A stretch of DNA of 37,741 nt, taken from contig JAGXLU010000001.1 of NCBI GenBank assembly GCA_018334565.1, positions 125,248 through 162,988 of the forward strand. The letters run 5' to 3'. Below are positions 27,339-35,471 of the stretch, piece after piece. The stretch's first letter is position 1. Each line of letters begins with the position of its first letter. The notes under the pieces were generated by a model. The model was not told where the DNA came from, did not search any database, and worked only from the letters and a program-made list of their open reading frames with translations. The position numbers were made by a program, and so were the translations under genes. This DNA comes from Halanaerobiales bacterium. Its GTDB lineage: Bacteria > Bacillota > Halanaerobiia > Halanaerobiales > M55B127.

Positions 27339-28208
27339 TCAATTTATATTTTTTTCTATTTCCTGTTTAGCTAATGTGTCAACCTTTTCATTATATTTAT
27401 CTCCAGAGTGGGCTAAAACTTTTTTGAATTCTACCTCTTTTTTATTAGTTTCTTTATCTAACTCTTTCCACAAATCCATATTTTTAACTAATTTATTGCT
27501 GGATGTTTTCCAGCCTCTTTTTTTCCAGTTAGTTATCCATTTATTAATCCCTTTAACTATATAGCTGGAATCAGAATATATAATAATTTTTTTGTTTTTC
27601 TTAACTACTTTTAGTGCTTCGATAACAGACTTAAGCTCCATTCTGTTATTAGTGGTTGCAGGATCAAAACCTGTGATTTTTATCTCTTTATCTTCATCCA
27701 TAATTACTGCCGCATAACCACCAGGTCCAGGATTATTATAACAAGCACCATCTGTATATATAATAATTTCATCCTTGTTATAATTATAGCTGACATCTTT
27801 ACTGTCTAGTGACTTATAATAGGGTTTAATATCCAATATATAGCTCCCATTAAAGGCATCTATCCCCGTAATATGTATTCTATTTTTTTCTATATATTTC
27901 AAGCCAACTGTGCTTAATCCAATCTTATTGGGTCTATTAGGGGTTCTGGTAGCAAACATACCTCTTTTTTTATTACTAGTAGAATATGTTGGATTAATGA
28001 CCAGGGGAGGTTCTTCATGAACTAATTTATCTAGATAAAATATTACAATCAAATAATCATATTTTTCTAAACCGCTTAAGGCGGCTTCATATTCCTTATT
28101 AATCTCTAATATAAAATCTCCTTCTGCTTCCATATCAGGCTGTCTCGGTATTTTTTCTTTATCTTCATAAGGAGTTATTATTGTACCTATCGGTTTAAAG
28201 CTTATCAT
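27339..28208 (-). CDS. TrmO tRNA methyltransferase domain fused to RNase HI
   Basis: A single uninterrupted 289-residue frame with two enzymes. Residues 1-135 match the TrmO/TsaA family, which methylates t6A37 of tRNA using SAM: FKPIGTI, PRQPDMEAEG, RGMFATRTPNRPNKIGLS, GIDAFNG and ILDIKPY. Residues 146-289 are a full RNase HI, which cuts RNA in RNA-DNA hybrids; the acidic and His residues D153 (YTDGAC), E191 (RMELK), D213 (YSDSSY), H267 and D277 are all present. The linker is only about ten residues. ATG 28208 overlaps the previous stop by one base and has GGAGG upstream; a TTG one codon earlier is less likely. The two domains are normally separate genes. It is the second gene of an operon with a PerR-box-like site in its promoter. 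Confidence 0.92.
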   Translation of the reverse strand: MISFKPIGTIITPYEDKEKIPRQPDMEAEGDFILEINKEYEAALSGLEKYDYLIVIFYLDKLVHEEPPLVINPTYSTSNKKRGMFATRTPNRPNKIGLSTVGLKYIEKNRIHITGIDAFNGSYILDIKPYYKSLDSKDVSYNYNKDEIIIYTDGACYNNPGPGGYAAVIMDEDKEIKITGFDPATTNNRMELKSVIEALKVVKKNKKIIIYSDSSYIVKGINKWITNWKKRGWKTSSNKLVKNMDLWKELDKETNKKEVEFKKVLAHSGDKYNEKVDTLAKQEIEKNIN

Positions 28209-28558
28209 CAATTATCCTCCTCAAATAATTCTTCGAGTCTTTTTACTGCTCTGCGCAAATGGGGAATCACTATAGACCCACCTACTATTAGGGCAACACT
28301 GAATACTTCAAAGAACTCCTCTTTAGTTAAACCTTCTTCATAACAGCGGTCAATATGATATGTTATACAGTCCTCACATCTTAAAACCATCGAAGAAACC
28401 AAGCCGAGCATCTCTTTATTTTTGCTTGAAAGCACACCTTCTTTATATACCTTTGTATCTAAATTAAAAAACCTTTTTATCTCTAAATTATCAGCTTCAA
28501 ATATCTTTTTATTTAATTCTTCTCTTTTTTGCCAAAATTGGCCGCTTTCATCCTTCAT
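28208..28558 (-). CDS. AhpD-like carboxymuconolactone decarboxylase family protein
   Basis: A 116-residue helical protein with the AhpD/CMD core: ALL-alpha segments around LGLVSSMVLRCEDCITYHID, with C61-x-x-C64 and H68, the arrangement used by AhpD-type peroxidases and thiol relay proteins. The following GLTKEEFFEVFSVALIVGGSIVIPHLRRA is also typical of the family. Many members with this CxxC have peroxide or thiol redox functions, others are uncharacterised. It is the first gene of an operon with the TrmO-RNase HI fusion, overlapping it by one base. A PerR-box-like site in the promoter supports a redox role, which is inference. Confidence 0.85.
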   Translation of the reverse strand: MKDESGQFWQKREELNKKIFEADNLEIKRFFNLDTKVYKEGVLSSKNKEMLGLVSSMVLRCEDCITYHIDRCYEEGLTKEEFFEVFSVALIVGGSIVIPHLRRAVKRLEELFEEDN

Positions 28559-28622
28559 GTCATAATCCCCCCCATCTATACAAAGTCAAAACCTTGAAAG
28601 CAAATCATATAATATTTTTTTT

Positions 28623-28651
28623 AGTATATAATTATTATAATCAATTTGCAA
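28623..28651 (-). promoter_or_regulatory. Promoter of the AhpD-like/TrmO-RNase HI operon
   Basis: Minus-strand TTGCAA (28646-28651) and TATACT (28623-28628) have a 17-base spacer. The spacer and -10 contain the PerR-box-like site and the -35 lies inside an 18-bp palindrome. A second candidate, TTGCTT and TATAGA nearer the gene, would leave almost no leader and is less likely. Confidence 0.75.
28626..28640 (-). promoter_or_regulatory. Putative PerR box
   Basis: The minus strand reads TTATAATAATTATAT, matching the Bacillus PerR-box consensus TTATAATNATTATAA at 13 of 14 specified positions, with a perfect 13-base core palindrome. It covers the -10/spacer of the promoter, a repressing position. 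AT-rich DNA yields chance matches, but the nearby perR gene and the AhpD-like first gene make it credible. Confidence 0.7.
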
Positions 28652-28657
28652 ATTGAT
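28640..28657. repeat. 18-bp perfect palindrome over the -35
   Basis: ATCAATTTGCAAATTGAT is a perfect inverted repeat covering the TTGCAA -35 hexamer. It abuts the PerR-box-like site and could be a second operator. Confidence 0.7.
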
Positions 28658-28738
28658 AACAAAGTATCCTTTGATTACCTAATATTTTGCTCACTTTCAC
28701 TTATATAAAAACACATCCTAAAATTCACACCTTAATAT

Positions 28739-30091
28739 TTATGATTCTATCAATTCATTTAAAAGAGAGACCTTATTATTAAGTAATTCCGTATTATCTG
28801 CTTCAACAACTAATCTGAGATAAGGCTCGGTATTTGATGGTCTAATATTAAACCACCAGTCTTTAAACTCCAATCGATAACCGTCAAAGTCATATATTTT
28901 TAAGGGGGCCGCTTTTTCTTTAAAATAAGCAACTACCTTTTTCATAACATACTTTTTATCCTCAATTTTGAAATTTATTTCGCCAGATCCCATATAACTG
29001 TCTATTTCATCGATCACTTTAGAGAGAGAAAAACCCGTTTCTTTTTTATATTCATTTATAACATTCAATACTATAAAAGAAGTTAATAAACCAGAATCAC
29101 AATAATGAAAATCTCTGAAATAATAATGTCCGGCCAGTTCACCTCCTACTACAGCATCTAATTCCCTCATCTTTAATTTAGCGTAAGCATGCCCTACCTT
29201 CCACATATAAGGCTTACCTCCCAGTTTTTCAATATATTCTTTGACTGATCTTGAAGTCCTAATATCATAAAGCACATATTGATCATTATTGCCTTTTAAA
29301 AAATACTCAGCCAAGATGGCAGTAATCAAATCGGGAGATACGAATCTACCCTTTTCATCCAGAAAAATAACACGATCACCATCTCCATCATAAACTACTC
29401 CAATATCATAATTATTGTTTTTAATCTTCTCTTTGATCTGAGTCAAATTATTTTGATCCATTGGGTTGGGATCATGGTTGGGAAAATCTCCATCCATTTT
29501 ATAATTTATATAATCAACTTTTTCATTAAATATATCTTTTAAAAATAAGGAGGCCATACCATTTGAACTATCAATTAAGATATCTAGATTATCAATTTCA
29601 GGCTGCCGCTTCTTTAAAAAGTTTAGATATTTATATTGACCGTTATAATCTCTGATAATTTTATTTTTAGTACGCTTAATCGCCTCTTTTACATTAAGTT
29701 CAGAATTATTTACTAATCTTTCTAATTCATCTAGGCCGTTATCATAACCCACAGGTAAAGCCTCTTTTTTTGAGATCTTCATCCCGTTATATTCTTTACT
29801 ATTATGAGAAGCTGTAATCTGAATTGAAAGATTAAAATTACCATTAAAAGTGTTGAAATATACAGAGGGAGTAGTAGCAAGATCCATCGAATAAATTTCA
29901 ATCCCTTTAGCCTGAAGTCCCTTGGTCAAATAGTCAAATATTTCAGGCGAAGATTTACGAATATCATAACCAATTAGAGCTTTTTCTGCCTCAATTATTT
30001 CAGGTAGATAATAACCAATTTTATATACAATGTTTTTATCAAAATCATCATTGTAAATTCCGCGTATATCATATGCCTTAAATATACTCAT
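28739..30091 (-). CDS. Phosphomannomutase/phosphoglucomutase
   Basis: Alpha-D-phosphohexomutase that interconverts hexose 1- and 6-phosphates. The 450-residue protein has the N-terminal KAYDIRGIY, the phosphoserine loop TASHNSKEYNGMK (Ser95), the metal site DGDGDR (235-240), the sugar-specificity loop GELAGH (317-322) and the phosphate-binding RPSNTEP (417-423). The GELAGH loop and overall layout suggest a bifunctional PMM/PGM rather than GlmM. Substrate preference cannot be fixed from sequence alone. It appears monocistronic; the ribosome site is AAAGGGG. I found no clear terminator in the 80 bases after it. Confidence 0.93.
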   Translation of the reverse strand: MSIFKAYDIRGIYNDDFDKNIVYKIGYYLPEIIEAEKALIGYDIRKSSPEIFDYLTKGLQAKGIEIYSMDLATTPSVYFNTFNGNFNLSIQITASHNSKEYNGMKISKKEALPVGYDNGLDELERLVNNSELNVKEAIKRTKNKIIRDYNGQYKYLNFLKKRQPEIDNLDILIDSSNGMASLFLKDIFNEKVDYINYKMDGDFPNHDPNPMDQNNLTQIKEKIKNNNYDIGVVYDGDGDRVIFLDEKGRFVSPDLITAILAEYFLKGNNDQYVLYDIRTSRSVKEYIEKLGGKPYMWKVGHAYAKLKMRELDAVVGGELAGHYYFRDFHYCDSGLLTSFIVLNVINEYKKETGFSLSKVIDEIDSYMGSGEINFKIEDKKYVMKKVVAYFKEKAAPLKIYDFDGYRLEFKDWWFNIRPSNTEPYLRLVVEADNTELLNNKVSLLNELIES

Positions 30092-30203
30092 CTTAATGCC
30101 CCTTTCTAGATAATAAATACAATATTTATCTCTTTAATTTAATCAGATATATATTTAAACACATCAACATATAGTTGCATTTTTTTGAACAATAGCTAGT
30201 TTT

Positions 30204-30497
30204 TTATTTATTATCACTCAGTTTAAAAAAATGATCAACTATACCCAAATATTTTACTACACTTTCTTTACTATCAACCTCATATATGCTAAATATCACA
30301 TAATTTTGTCTAACAGTCTTTGCCTTTAAAACCTGTTCTCCCACTACATCTTCCCATATTTTTTCTAAATCAGATTGAGAATCGGACTGTAGCTGTTCTA
30401 CTCCCCAGTCTAAAAAATCATTTTTATCCGGATTGGTAATACTTAAAAAAGTAGCTGCTACTAAAATTAAAATCAAAAAAATCATAAAATTTTTCAA
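30204..30497 (-). CDS. Small DUF4359-like membrane-anchored protein, TTG start
   Basis: A 97-residue protein with one N-terminal hydrophobic helix or uncleaved signal (about residues 4-20), followed by ITNPDKNDFLDWGVEQLQ and, near the end, RQNYVIFSIYEVD and KYLGIVDHFFKL. This resembles the DUF4359 pattern of a TNP-rich start after the helix and an NY-FS-Y middle; function unknown. No lipobox Cys is present. TTG 30497 with AGGGGTGAT upstream is preferred to the GTG three codons earlier that lies inside the ribosome site. It stands alone between a mutase and an acetyltransferase. Confidence 0.65.
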   Translation of the reverse strand: MKNFMIFLILILVAATFLSITNPDKNDFLDWGVEQLQSDSQSDLEKIWEDVVGEQVLKAKTVRQNYVIFSIYEVDSKESVVKYLGIVDHFFKLSDNK

Positions 30498-30631
30498 AAT
30501 TATCACCCCTATCTATTTTTATCTACAATATTATCTCGTAAAAATTATTAAGATTTAAACCTTTATAAAATATCTTAGTATATGCTTATTTGCCTCTATT
30601 TTTATCTAAAGTGTCTCAAGAAAACATCATC

Positions 30632-31210
30632 CTAATCTTGTTTTTGATTTGGATGAGGAAGTTGACTCACACTTATTTTACTGTCTTTAAATTCAGAGGA
30701 AAGAATATCCATGTATATCTCATCATATTTCTCACCAGCAACCTGTCTGGACTCTCTTCTTTTACCTATCTCTTTAAATCCCAGCTTTTTATAACATTTA
30801 ATTCCCCTTTTATTAAATGAATAGACCTTTAACATTATATTATGCAAATTAAGCAGATTAAAACCATAATCTAAAATAAGACTAATTGCCTCTTTTCCTA
30901 TACCCTTATCCCAATAATCTTTTTCCCCAATTAATATGCCAAGTTCGCCGTGCTTATTTACCTGATCAATATCGAAGATGCCACAGTTTCCTATTAGCTT
31001 ATCATCTGCTTTATCTATGATTGCAAAGTTATTTTCAGCTAACTGTTCAGTTATTTCTTTCTCCTTATCAAGGTTAAATATTTGATGTGCATTGCCTAAA
31101 TTTATTGAAATTTCTAAATCATTGATCCATTCTGTATATGTTTCATAGTCATCCATATTAATGGGTGAAAGGTAAATGTTTTCACCAATAATTTTCTTAA
31201 AATATCGCAT
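30632..31210 (-). CDS. GNAT acetyltransferase, RimJ/RimL type
   Basis: A 192-residue GNAT protein that would transfer acetyl from acetyl-CoA to an unknown amine. It shows the RimJ/L-like N-terminus GENIYLSPINMDDYETYTEW, a beta4 segment KHGELGILIGEKDYWDKGIGKEA (the acetyl-CoA loop appears as the diverged WDKGIGKEAI), and NLHNIMLKVYSFNKRGIKCYKKLGFKEIGKRRES. The C-terminal 25 residues are polar and probably disordered. ATG 31210 follows GAGGAGTGATAAT and is used in place of an earlier in-frame codon that overlaps the preceding gene. Substrate unknown. Confidence 0.85.
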   Translation of the reverse strand: MRYFKKIIGENIYLSPINMDDYETYTEWINDLEISINLGNAHQIFNLDKEKEITEQLAENNFAIIDKADDKLIGNCGIFDIDQVNKHGELGILIGEKDYWDKGIGKEAISLILDYGFNLLNLHNIMLKVYSFNKRGIKCYKKLGFKEIGKRRESRQVAGEKYDEIYMDILSSEFKDSKISVSQLPHPNQKQD

Positions 31211-31214
31211 ATTA

Positions 31215-31715
31215 TCACTCCTCAAAGCTATTATCTAGATCTTCTTCAGATACTTTTTGAGGTTTATATAAATAAATCTTTTCCCATTTAACAAAAATAA
31301 TAGAAAAAAGAAAAACCTCTAAAGTAACTTCAGGTAAGGCTAATAAGTGTTCTATAACCGGAATATCAGTATAAATAAAGCCTTCAATCGAACCAGGAGT
31401 AGCAGCAACTGAACCAATCAAAGAAAGCCCCCAGAGTAGGGCAAATAACCTTAACCAACCATATCTGGGCTTAATTATACAGTTGTAGAGGGGATATATG
31501 ATTAAAGCTAAAAAGATACCCCGACCAAACTGCAAGAGAGGAGCAAACCTTATGATAGTAGCATCCAGATTTCTAAAATTATCATATAAAACAGAGGATA
31601 TAAACTCCCTATTATAACTTAAATAGTTGTTAAATATAATAGCTATAAATAAGTAAATTATGACATGAACAATTGAGAATCTAAATAAAAAACCCTTTAA
31701 ACTACCCCTCTTCAC
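31215..31715 (-). CDS. Integral membrane protein of unknown function, GTG start
   Basis: A 166-residue hydrophobic protein with about four membrane segments (near residues 10-30, 60-80, 88-105 and 125-143) and a charged, acidic C-terminal tail. There is a conserved-looking PRYGWLRL turn and a loop VAATPGSIEG. I do not recognise a family. The GTG start follows GGGGGGAT at three to five bases. It lies 21 bases after the cation exporter gene and just before the GNAT gene, so it is probably co-transcribed; a role in metal or stress handling would be only guilt by association. Confidence 0.75.
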   Translation of the reverse strand: MKRGSLKGFLFRFSIVHVIIYLFIAIIFNNYLSYNREFISSVLYDNFRNLDATIIRFAPLLQFGRGIFLALIIYPLYNCIIKPRYGWLRLFALLWGLSLIGSVAATPGSIEGFIYTDIPVIEHLLALPEVTLEVFLFSIIFVKWEKIYLYKPQKVSEEDLDNSFEE

Positions 31716-31736
31716 TTTATCCCCCCTGAATCTATT

Positions 31737-32648
31737 TTAGTAATCATCTATAAAATTACACTCCTCATCTTTACACACCTGTCCTTGATAATCAACTTCT
31801 ATGGTAACATGATCTATATCTTGCTTTTTTAAGATAGCTTTGATATTTTCTTTAACCTTTTTTATTTGATCAGTACTGAATTCATCTTTTACAACTATGT
31901 GGGTACTCAATAAATTTTTCTCACCATCAAGGCTCCAGAGATGAGTATGATGGATTGCAACTATTTGCGTCTTTTTGATAAGCCGCTTTTCTATCTCTTC
32001 AATAGATAATTCAGCCGGTACAGCTTGGAGAAATATTTTTAAAATCTTTTTAAAGTTTTTAAATACATTATATAAAATGTAAACAGTAATTAAAATAGAT
32101 AAGATAGGATCTAATATTGGTATTTCTTTAAACATATAAACAACACCAACTACAAGGATGGTAAGCCACCCCAACACATCTTCTATAAAATGATAGGAAA
32201 TAACCTCTTCATTTATTGAACTACCCTTACTTAGTCTATACGCCGCTATACCATTAACTGTTATACCAAAGAAGGCAAATATTATTACACCAACTGCATT
32301 TATGGGCTCAGGATTTACTAATCTAGGTACAGCACGCATAATAACAAATATTGAACCTAAAAGTAAAATCAAACTGTTAAAAAAAGCACTCAACAATGAA
32401 AATCTGGAATAGCCAAAACTAAACTTATGATCCGGGTTTTTCTTAGAATAATTTTCTAAATACCATGACAGACCCAATGATATACTATCTCCCAAATCAT
32501 GTACTGCATCAGATAAGATGGCAACACTGTTGGTTAAAAATCCTCCAATAATTTCCACTATTGTAAACAATAGATTTAATATAAAAGCTAACTTTATATT
32601 ATTAAATTGATCAGCAGGGTTATGGTGATCATGACTATGATCTGACAT
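31737..32648 (-). CDS. Cation diffusion facilitator family metal exporter
   Basis: CDF transporter, probably zinc or other divalent metal out of the cytoplasm in exchange for protons. The 303-residue protein begins with a His-rich segment (MSDHSHDHH), has six membrane helices, and HxxxD motifs in helix 2 (H50-D54) and helix 5 (H152-D156), the zinc-type tetrahedral site. A C-terminal cytoplasmic domain with IHHTHLWSLDG is typical of CzcD-like members. The frame is open 16 codons upstream inside the previous gene; ATG 32648 with GAGGAG upstream is chosen. Confidence 0.93.
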   Translation of the reverse strand: MSDHSHDHHNPADQFNNIKLAFILNLLFTIVEIIGGFLTNSVAILSDAVHDLGDSISLGLSWYLENYSKKNPDHKFSFGYSRFSLLSAFFNSLILLLGSIFVIMRAVPRLVNPEPINAVGVIIFAFFGITVNGIAAYRLSKGSSINEEVISYHFIEDVLGWLTILVVGVVYMFKEIPILDPILSILITVYILYNVFKNFKKILKIFLQAVPAELSIEEIEKRLIKKTQIVAIHHTHLWSLDGEKNLLSTHIVVKDEFSTDQIKKVKENIKAILKKQDIDHVTIEVDYQGQVCKDEECNFIDDY

Positions 32649-32664
32649 AAATAAAAACTCCTCG

Positions 32665-33459
32665 TTAACTTTCTTTTCTGGCATAGATATTGACAATAGA
32701 AATTAAAATGAGTACTATACTTATTGCAGCTGTATATACAATAATCATAATGGGATCAGGATCCTGAAAATATCTTTTTATTATTATCCCCAGATAAGCC
32801 CAGACAACTACCAGGCTATATGCAATATCGCTCCTTTTCAGTAAAGTGTATAATGTTATAATTAAACCAACGACTATTACTAAAACTGCCCAAAAAACTT
32901 CACTCATACCAAAACCATTCCAATTAATATCAACCAAAACAGAAGTAACATTAGCGATAGTGGCAACAGTAATCCAACCTAAATAAATACTGAAAGGTAA
33001 AATAAATATTGTATATATTTTCCTAGAATAATCTCTTATACCAATCTCCAATTTTAAATATAGTTTAATTAATGTTAACAAAAGAACGGCCATCACTACT
33101 AAAGATAAAAAGGGCATGGCATAATGCCAGGCAAAAATCCAGGCTGCGTTTGCCAGAGAAGAAATCAAAAAGAGATATCCGATTTTTATTATTATTTGTT
33201 CTTTTATTAACTCCTCATCCTTAAATGAGATAAATTGATAAACAACAAAAATTGCCAACAGTAAATAAATCAAACCCCAAATCGAAAAAGTTATGCCAGC
33301 AGGTACAAATATATTAGGATACATATCTGATAGTTCACCTGTATTATATCCATTAATAGGTAAATAATTTGCCAAAAAATTAACTATTAAGACTAACAAA
33401 AATGCACAGACGTTGATTACTTTTAACCTTGCTATTCCTTTATGACTTGTATTCCTCAT
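32665..33459 (-). CDS. TspO/MBR-like tryptophan-rich sensory protein
   Basis: A 264-residue membrane protein with about seven hydrophobic segments. The N-terminal part contains NYLPINGYNTGELSDMYPN and FVPAGITFSIWGLIYLLLA, the pattern of the longer Firmicute proteins annotated as tryptophan-rich sensory proteins related to TspO/MBR. Further Trp residues lie in predicted helices (AAWIFAWHYA, YLGWITV, NWNGFG). Function is uncertain; TspO relatives bind tetrapyrroles and cholesterol-like ligands, not shown for this subgroup. AAGGAGG precedes the ATG. It overlaps nothing and is followed 16 bases later by the CDF gene. Confidence 0.72.
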   Translation of the reverse strand: MRNTSHKGIARLKVINVCAFLLVLIVNFLANYLPINGYNTGELSDMYPNIFVPAGITFSIWGLIYLLLAIFVVYQFISFKDEELIKEQIIIKIGYLFLISSLANAAWIFAWHYAMPFLSLVVMAVLLLTLIKLYLKLEIGIRDYSRKIYTIFILPFSIYLGWITVATIANVTSVLVDINWNGFGMSEVFWAVLVIVVGLIITLYTLLKRSDIAYSLVVVWAYLGIIIKRYFQDPDPIMIIVYTAAISIVLILISIVNIYARKES

Positions 33460-33495
33460 TTTTGCCCTCCTTATTTATCGCAAAAATACTTACTT

Positions 33496-34242
33496 TTAAT
33501 CATCAATTTTTCCCACCGGTGCCATGTAAATAACAAATTCCTCATCCCCATCTACTTGCAAAAATTGATCTGCTTTTATTTGATTATAGGCATCAACTGC
33601 ACAGGTACCTGCCCCAATTGATTCCACTGCCAGATATAAATTTTGACAGAGATGACCAGCATCTAGAGCGGCTAATTTATGAGAAAGCGGACCATATTTC
33701 CATTCTCCCCTCTTTGGAATTACTGTCCAGAAAAATACTGCAGCTGCTTCACTAACAAATTTTTGTCCATTGGAAGCTTCTATAATTTTATTTTTATGAT
33801 CACTAATATCACGCAAATATATTAAAGCATGTTCATCAAAAATATATCTATATAAACCTTTTTTTAATCCTTTTATTTTATTTAAATATATATAAGTTTC
33901 AAAGGGGTGTACTGCTCCACCAGATGGGACTGTTCTAAGTCTTATATTACTATCTCTTAGTCCTTGGGTTGCCCATAGCAAATAAGACAGTTCTTTTTTA
34001 TCTAAAGATTCATTATTATATTTTCTTCTGCTTTTTCTGTTTTTCAATAAATCTTTTAAAAAAGATATTTTTAAATCAATATCTTCTATACCAGGCAGCT
34101 TTAATAACGGAGTTTGATCATCGTATTCTTTAATAGCAGGAGGCCTTTTTTCCCCCTGATCTTTGGGTATATTTAATTGATCTTTATTAACCCATTCGCT
34201 CGATTTTAAAAACTCTCTTAATTGTAAATTATCTTTTTCCAT
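33496..34242 (-). CDS. SagB-type nitroreductase-family oxidoreductase
   Basis: FMN-dependent oxidoreductase of the SagB/ThcOx subfamily, recognised by LKNRKSRRKYNNESLDKKELSYLLWATQG, then RTVPSGGAVHPFETYI, and AALDAGHLCQNLYLAVESIGAGTCAVDAYN near the C-terminus. The subfamily includes enzymes that oxidise azolines in ribosomal peptides, but many stand-alone members have no known substrate. No cyclodehydratase, precursor peptide or protease gene is nearby, so a role in peptide modification is not supported here. Length is 248 residues. ATG follows GAGGTGAAAATTT. Confidence 0.88.
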   Translation of the reverse strand: MEKDNLQLREFLKSSEWVNKDQLNIPKDQGEKRPPAIKEYDDQTPLLKLPGIEDIDLKISFLKDLLKNRKSRRKYNNESLDKKELSYLLWATQGLRDSNIRLRTVPSGGAVHPFETYIYLNKIKGLKKGLYRYIFDEHALIYLRDISDHKNKIIEASNGQKFVSEAAAVFFWTVIPKRGEWKYGPLSHKLAALDAGHLCQNLYLAVESIGAGTCAVDAYNQIKADQFLQVDGDEEFVIYMAPVGKIDD

Positions 34243-34261
34243 AAATTTTCACCTCAAAATG

Positions 34262-34633
34262 TTATTTTATAATTTTTTTACCAAAAGGCAAAAGTGAAGT
34301 TTTTGCCAGTTTTATGCTTTGTTTTGCAAAGGGTATTCCAATAATTGTAAGAGCAAAAATAAGAGCACTTATCAGATTCAAAATAGCTATTTCCCAGCCA
34401 AAAAAAACTATCCAGATTATATTCATCAATAAATTTGTTCCACTATCATTTGTAGTTACTACTTCTTTCCCAAAAGGGGCTAGTTGTACTTTAGCTATCT
34501 TAAAACACTGTAATCCAAAAGGTATTCCTATAATAGTTAAAGATAAGATTATGCCGCCTAATAACCAACCAATAGCTTCAATAAGTCCACCAAAAATTAT
34601 CCAAATTATATTACCTATTAAAGACAAAAACAA
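34262..34633 (-). CDS. YccF domain membrane protein, TTG start
   Basis: A 123-residue inner-membrane protein built from two YccF repeats. Each has a hydrophobic hairpin with IIWI(I/V)F and ends in LTIIGIPF followed by a (K/Q)-rich helix and APFGK or LPFGK (about residues 1-58 and 66-121). The physiological role is unknown. The frame opens two codons upstream at an ATG that is part of the ribosome site; TTG 34633, six bases after AAGGAG, is better placed. It follows the PHP gene by ten bases. Confidence 0.85.
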   Translation of the reverse strand: MFLSLIGNIIWIIFGGLIEAIGWLLGGIILSLTIIGIPFGLQCFKIAKVQLAPFGKEVVTTNDSGTNLLMNIIWIVFFGWEIAILNLISALIFALTIIGIPFAKQSIKLAKTSLLPFGKKIIK

Positions 34634-34643
34634 CACCATCTCC

Positions 34644-35471
34644 TTATTTTTTTAATAGTTTATTAATTTCTAAATCATATAAATATATTTCGGGTTCACC
34701 TAATTTTCTTTCTTTAATAAAATTACCATGGCAGTCAGAACCACCAGAAATCATTAATTTGTTGTTCTTACAAAAGCCCCTATAATACTCTGCATCTGAC
34801 TTTTTTCTTAAGTATGGCGAATAAGCCTCAATACCATCAATACCAATTTCAACCCATTCCGATAAGATCTCTTTATTTAAAAGCTCTCCTTTCAAATAAG
34901 AAGCAGGATGAGCTAAAAAAGCAAATCCATTAGCTTGATGAATTATATCAATAACTTCTTTGGGTGGTGGAAAGATCATTTCCTCATTCATATCAATTAT
35001 TTTATCAAAAAAATCATCTAGACTATCAATTAAACTTTGCTCAAAAAGAAAATTTAAAGTTTTCCATCCCCCTTTTTTTCTATCATTATCATAATCTATA
35101 TAATTGTTAATTAAATCCAGGTTATACTCATTTTCAAAATATAAAATTATGTTTTTATTAAATTGTTTCCTCACCTTTTGATTATAGAGCAAAAGCCCAT
35201 TCAAACTTTGATTATCAACAGAAAATTTATAAGAAGTAATATGGTATTCCTGATGATCATAAGTACAAGATAGCTCAACCCCGGGGATAAACAATAAATT
35301 GTTTTCTAAATTATTATTTAACATTAATTTTGTATTTTCAATATTATCATGGTCGGTTATTGAGAATATGTCTATCTCTTTTTCTCTTATCATTTGCAAT
35401 AACTCTTGATTGTCCCAGGTACCATCAGATTGATTTGTATGGATGTGTAAGTCGACTTTTTTTTTGACCAT
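34644..35471 (-). CDS. PHP-domain metal-dependent phosphoesterase
   Basis: A 275-residue PHP protein. Metal-binding blocks in order are DLHIHTNQSDGT (residues 7-18), FSITDHDNIE, PGVELSCTY, AFLAHPASY and GGSDCHGN. This layout matches the TrpH/YciV type, some of which act as RNA or nucleotide phosphoesterases, here without a proven substrate. A variable insert lies in the middle (about 95-165). The start ATG immediately follows the upstream GNAT stop with GGAAG as ribosome site, indicating translational coupling. Confidence 0.88.
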   Translation of the reverse strand: MVKKKVDLHIHTNQSDGTWDNQELLQMIREKEIDIFSITDHDNIENTKLMLNNNLENNLLFIPGVELSCTYDHQEYHITSYKFSVDNQSLNGLLLYNQKVRKQFNKNIILYFENEYNLDLINNYIDYDNDRKKGGWKTLNFLFEQSLIDSLDDFFDKIIDMNEEMIFPPPKEVIDIIHQANGFAFLAHPASYLKGELLNKEILSEWVEIGIDGIEAYSPYLRKKSDAEYYRGFCKNNKLMISGGSDCHGNFIKERKLGEPEIYLYDLEINKLLKK

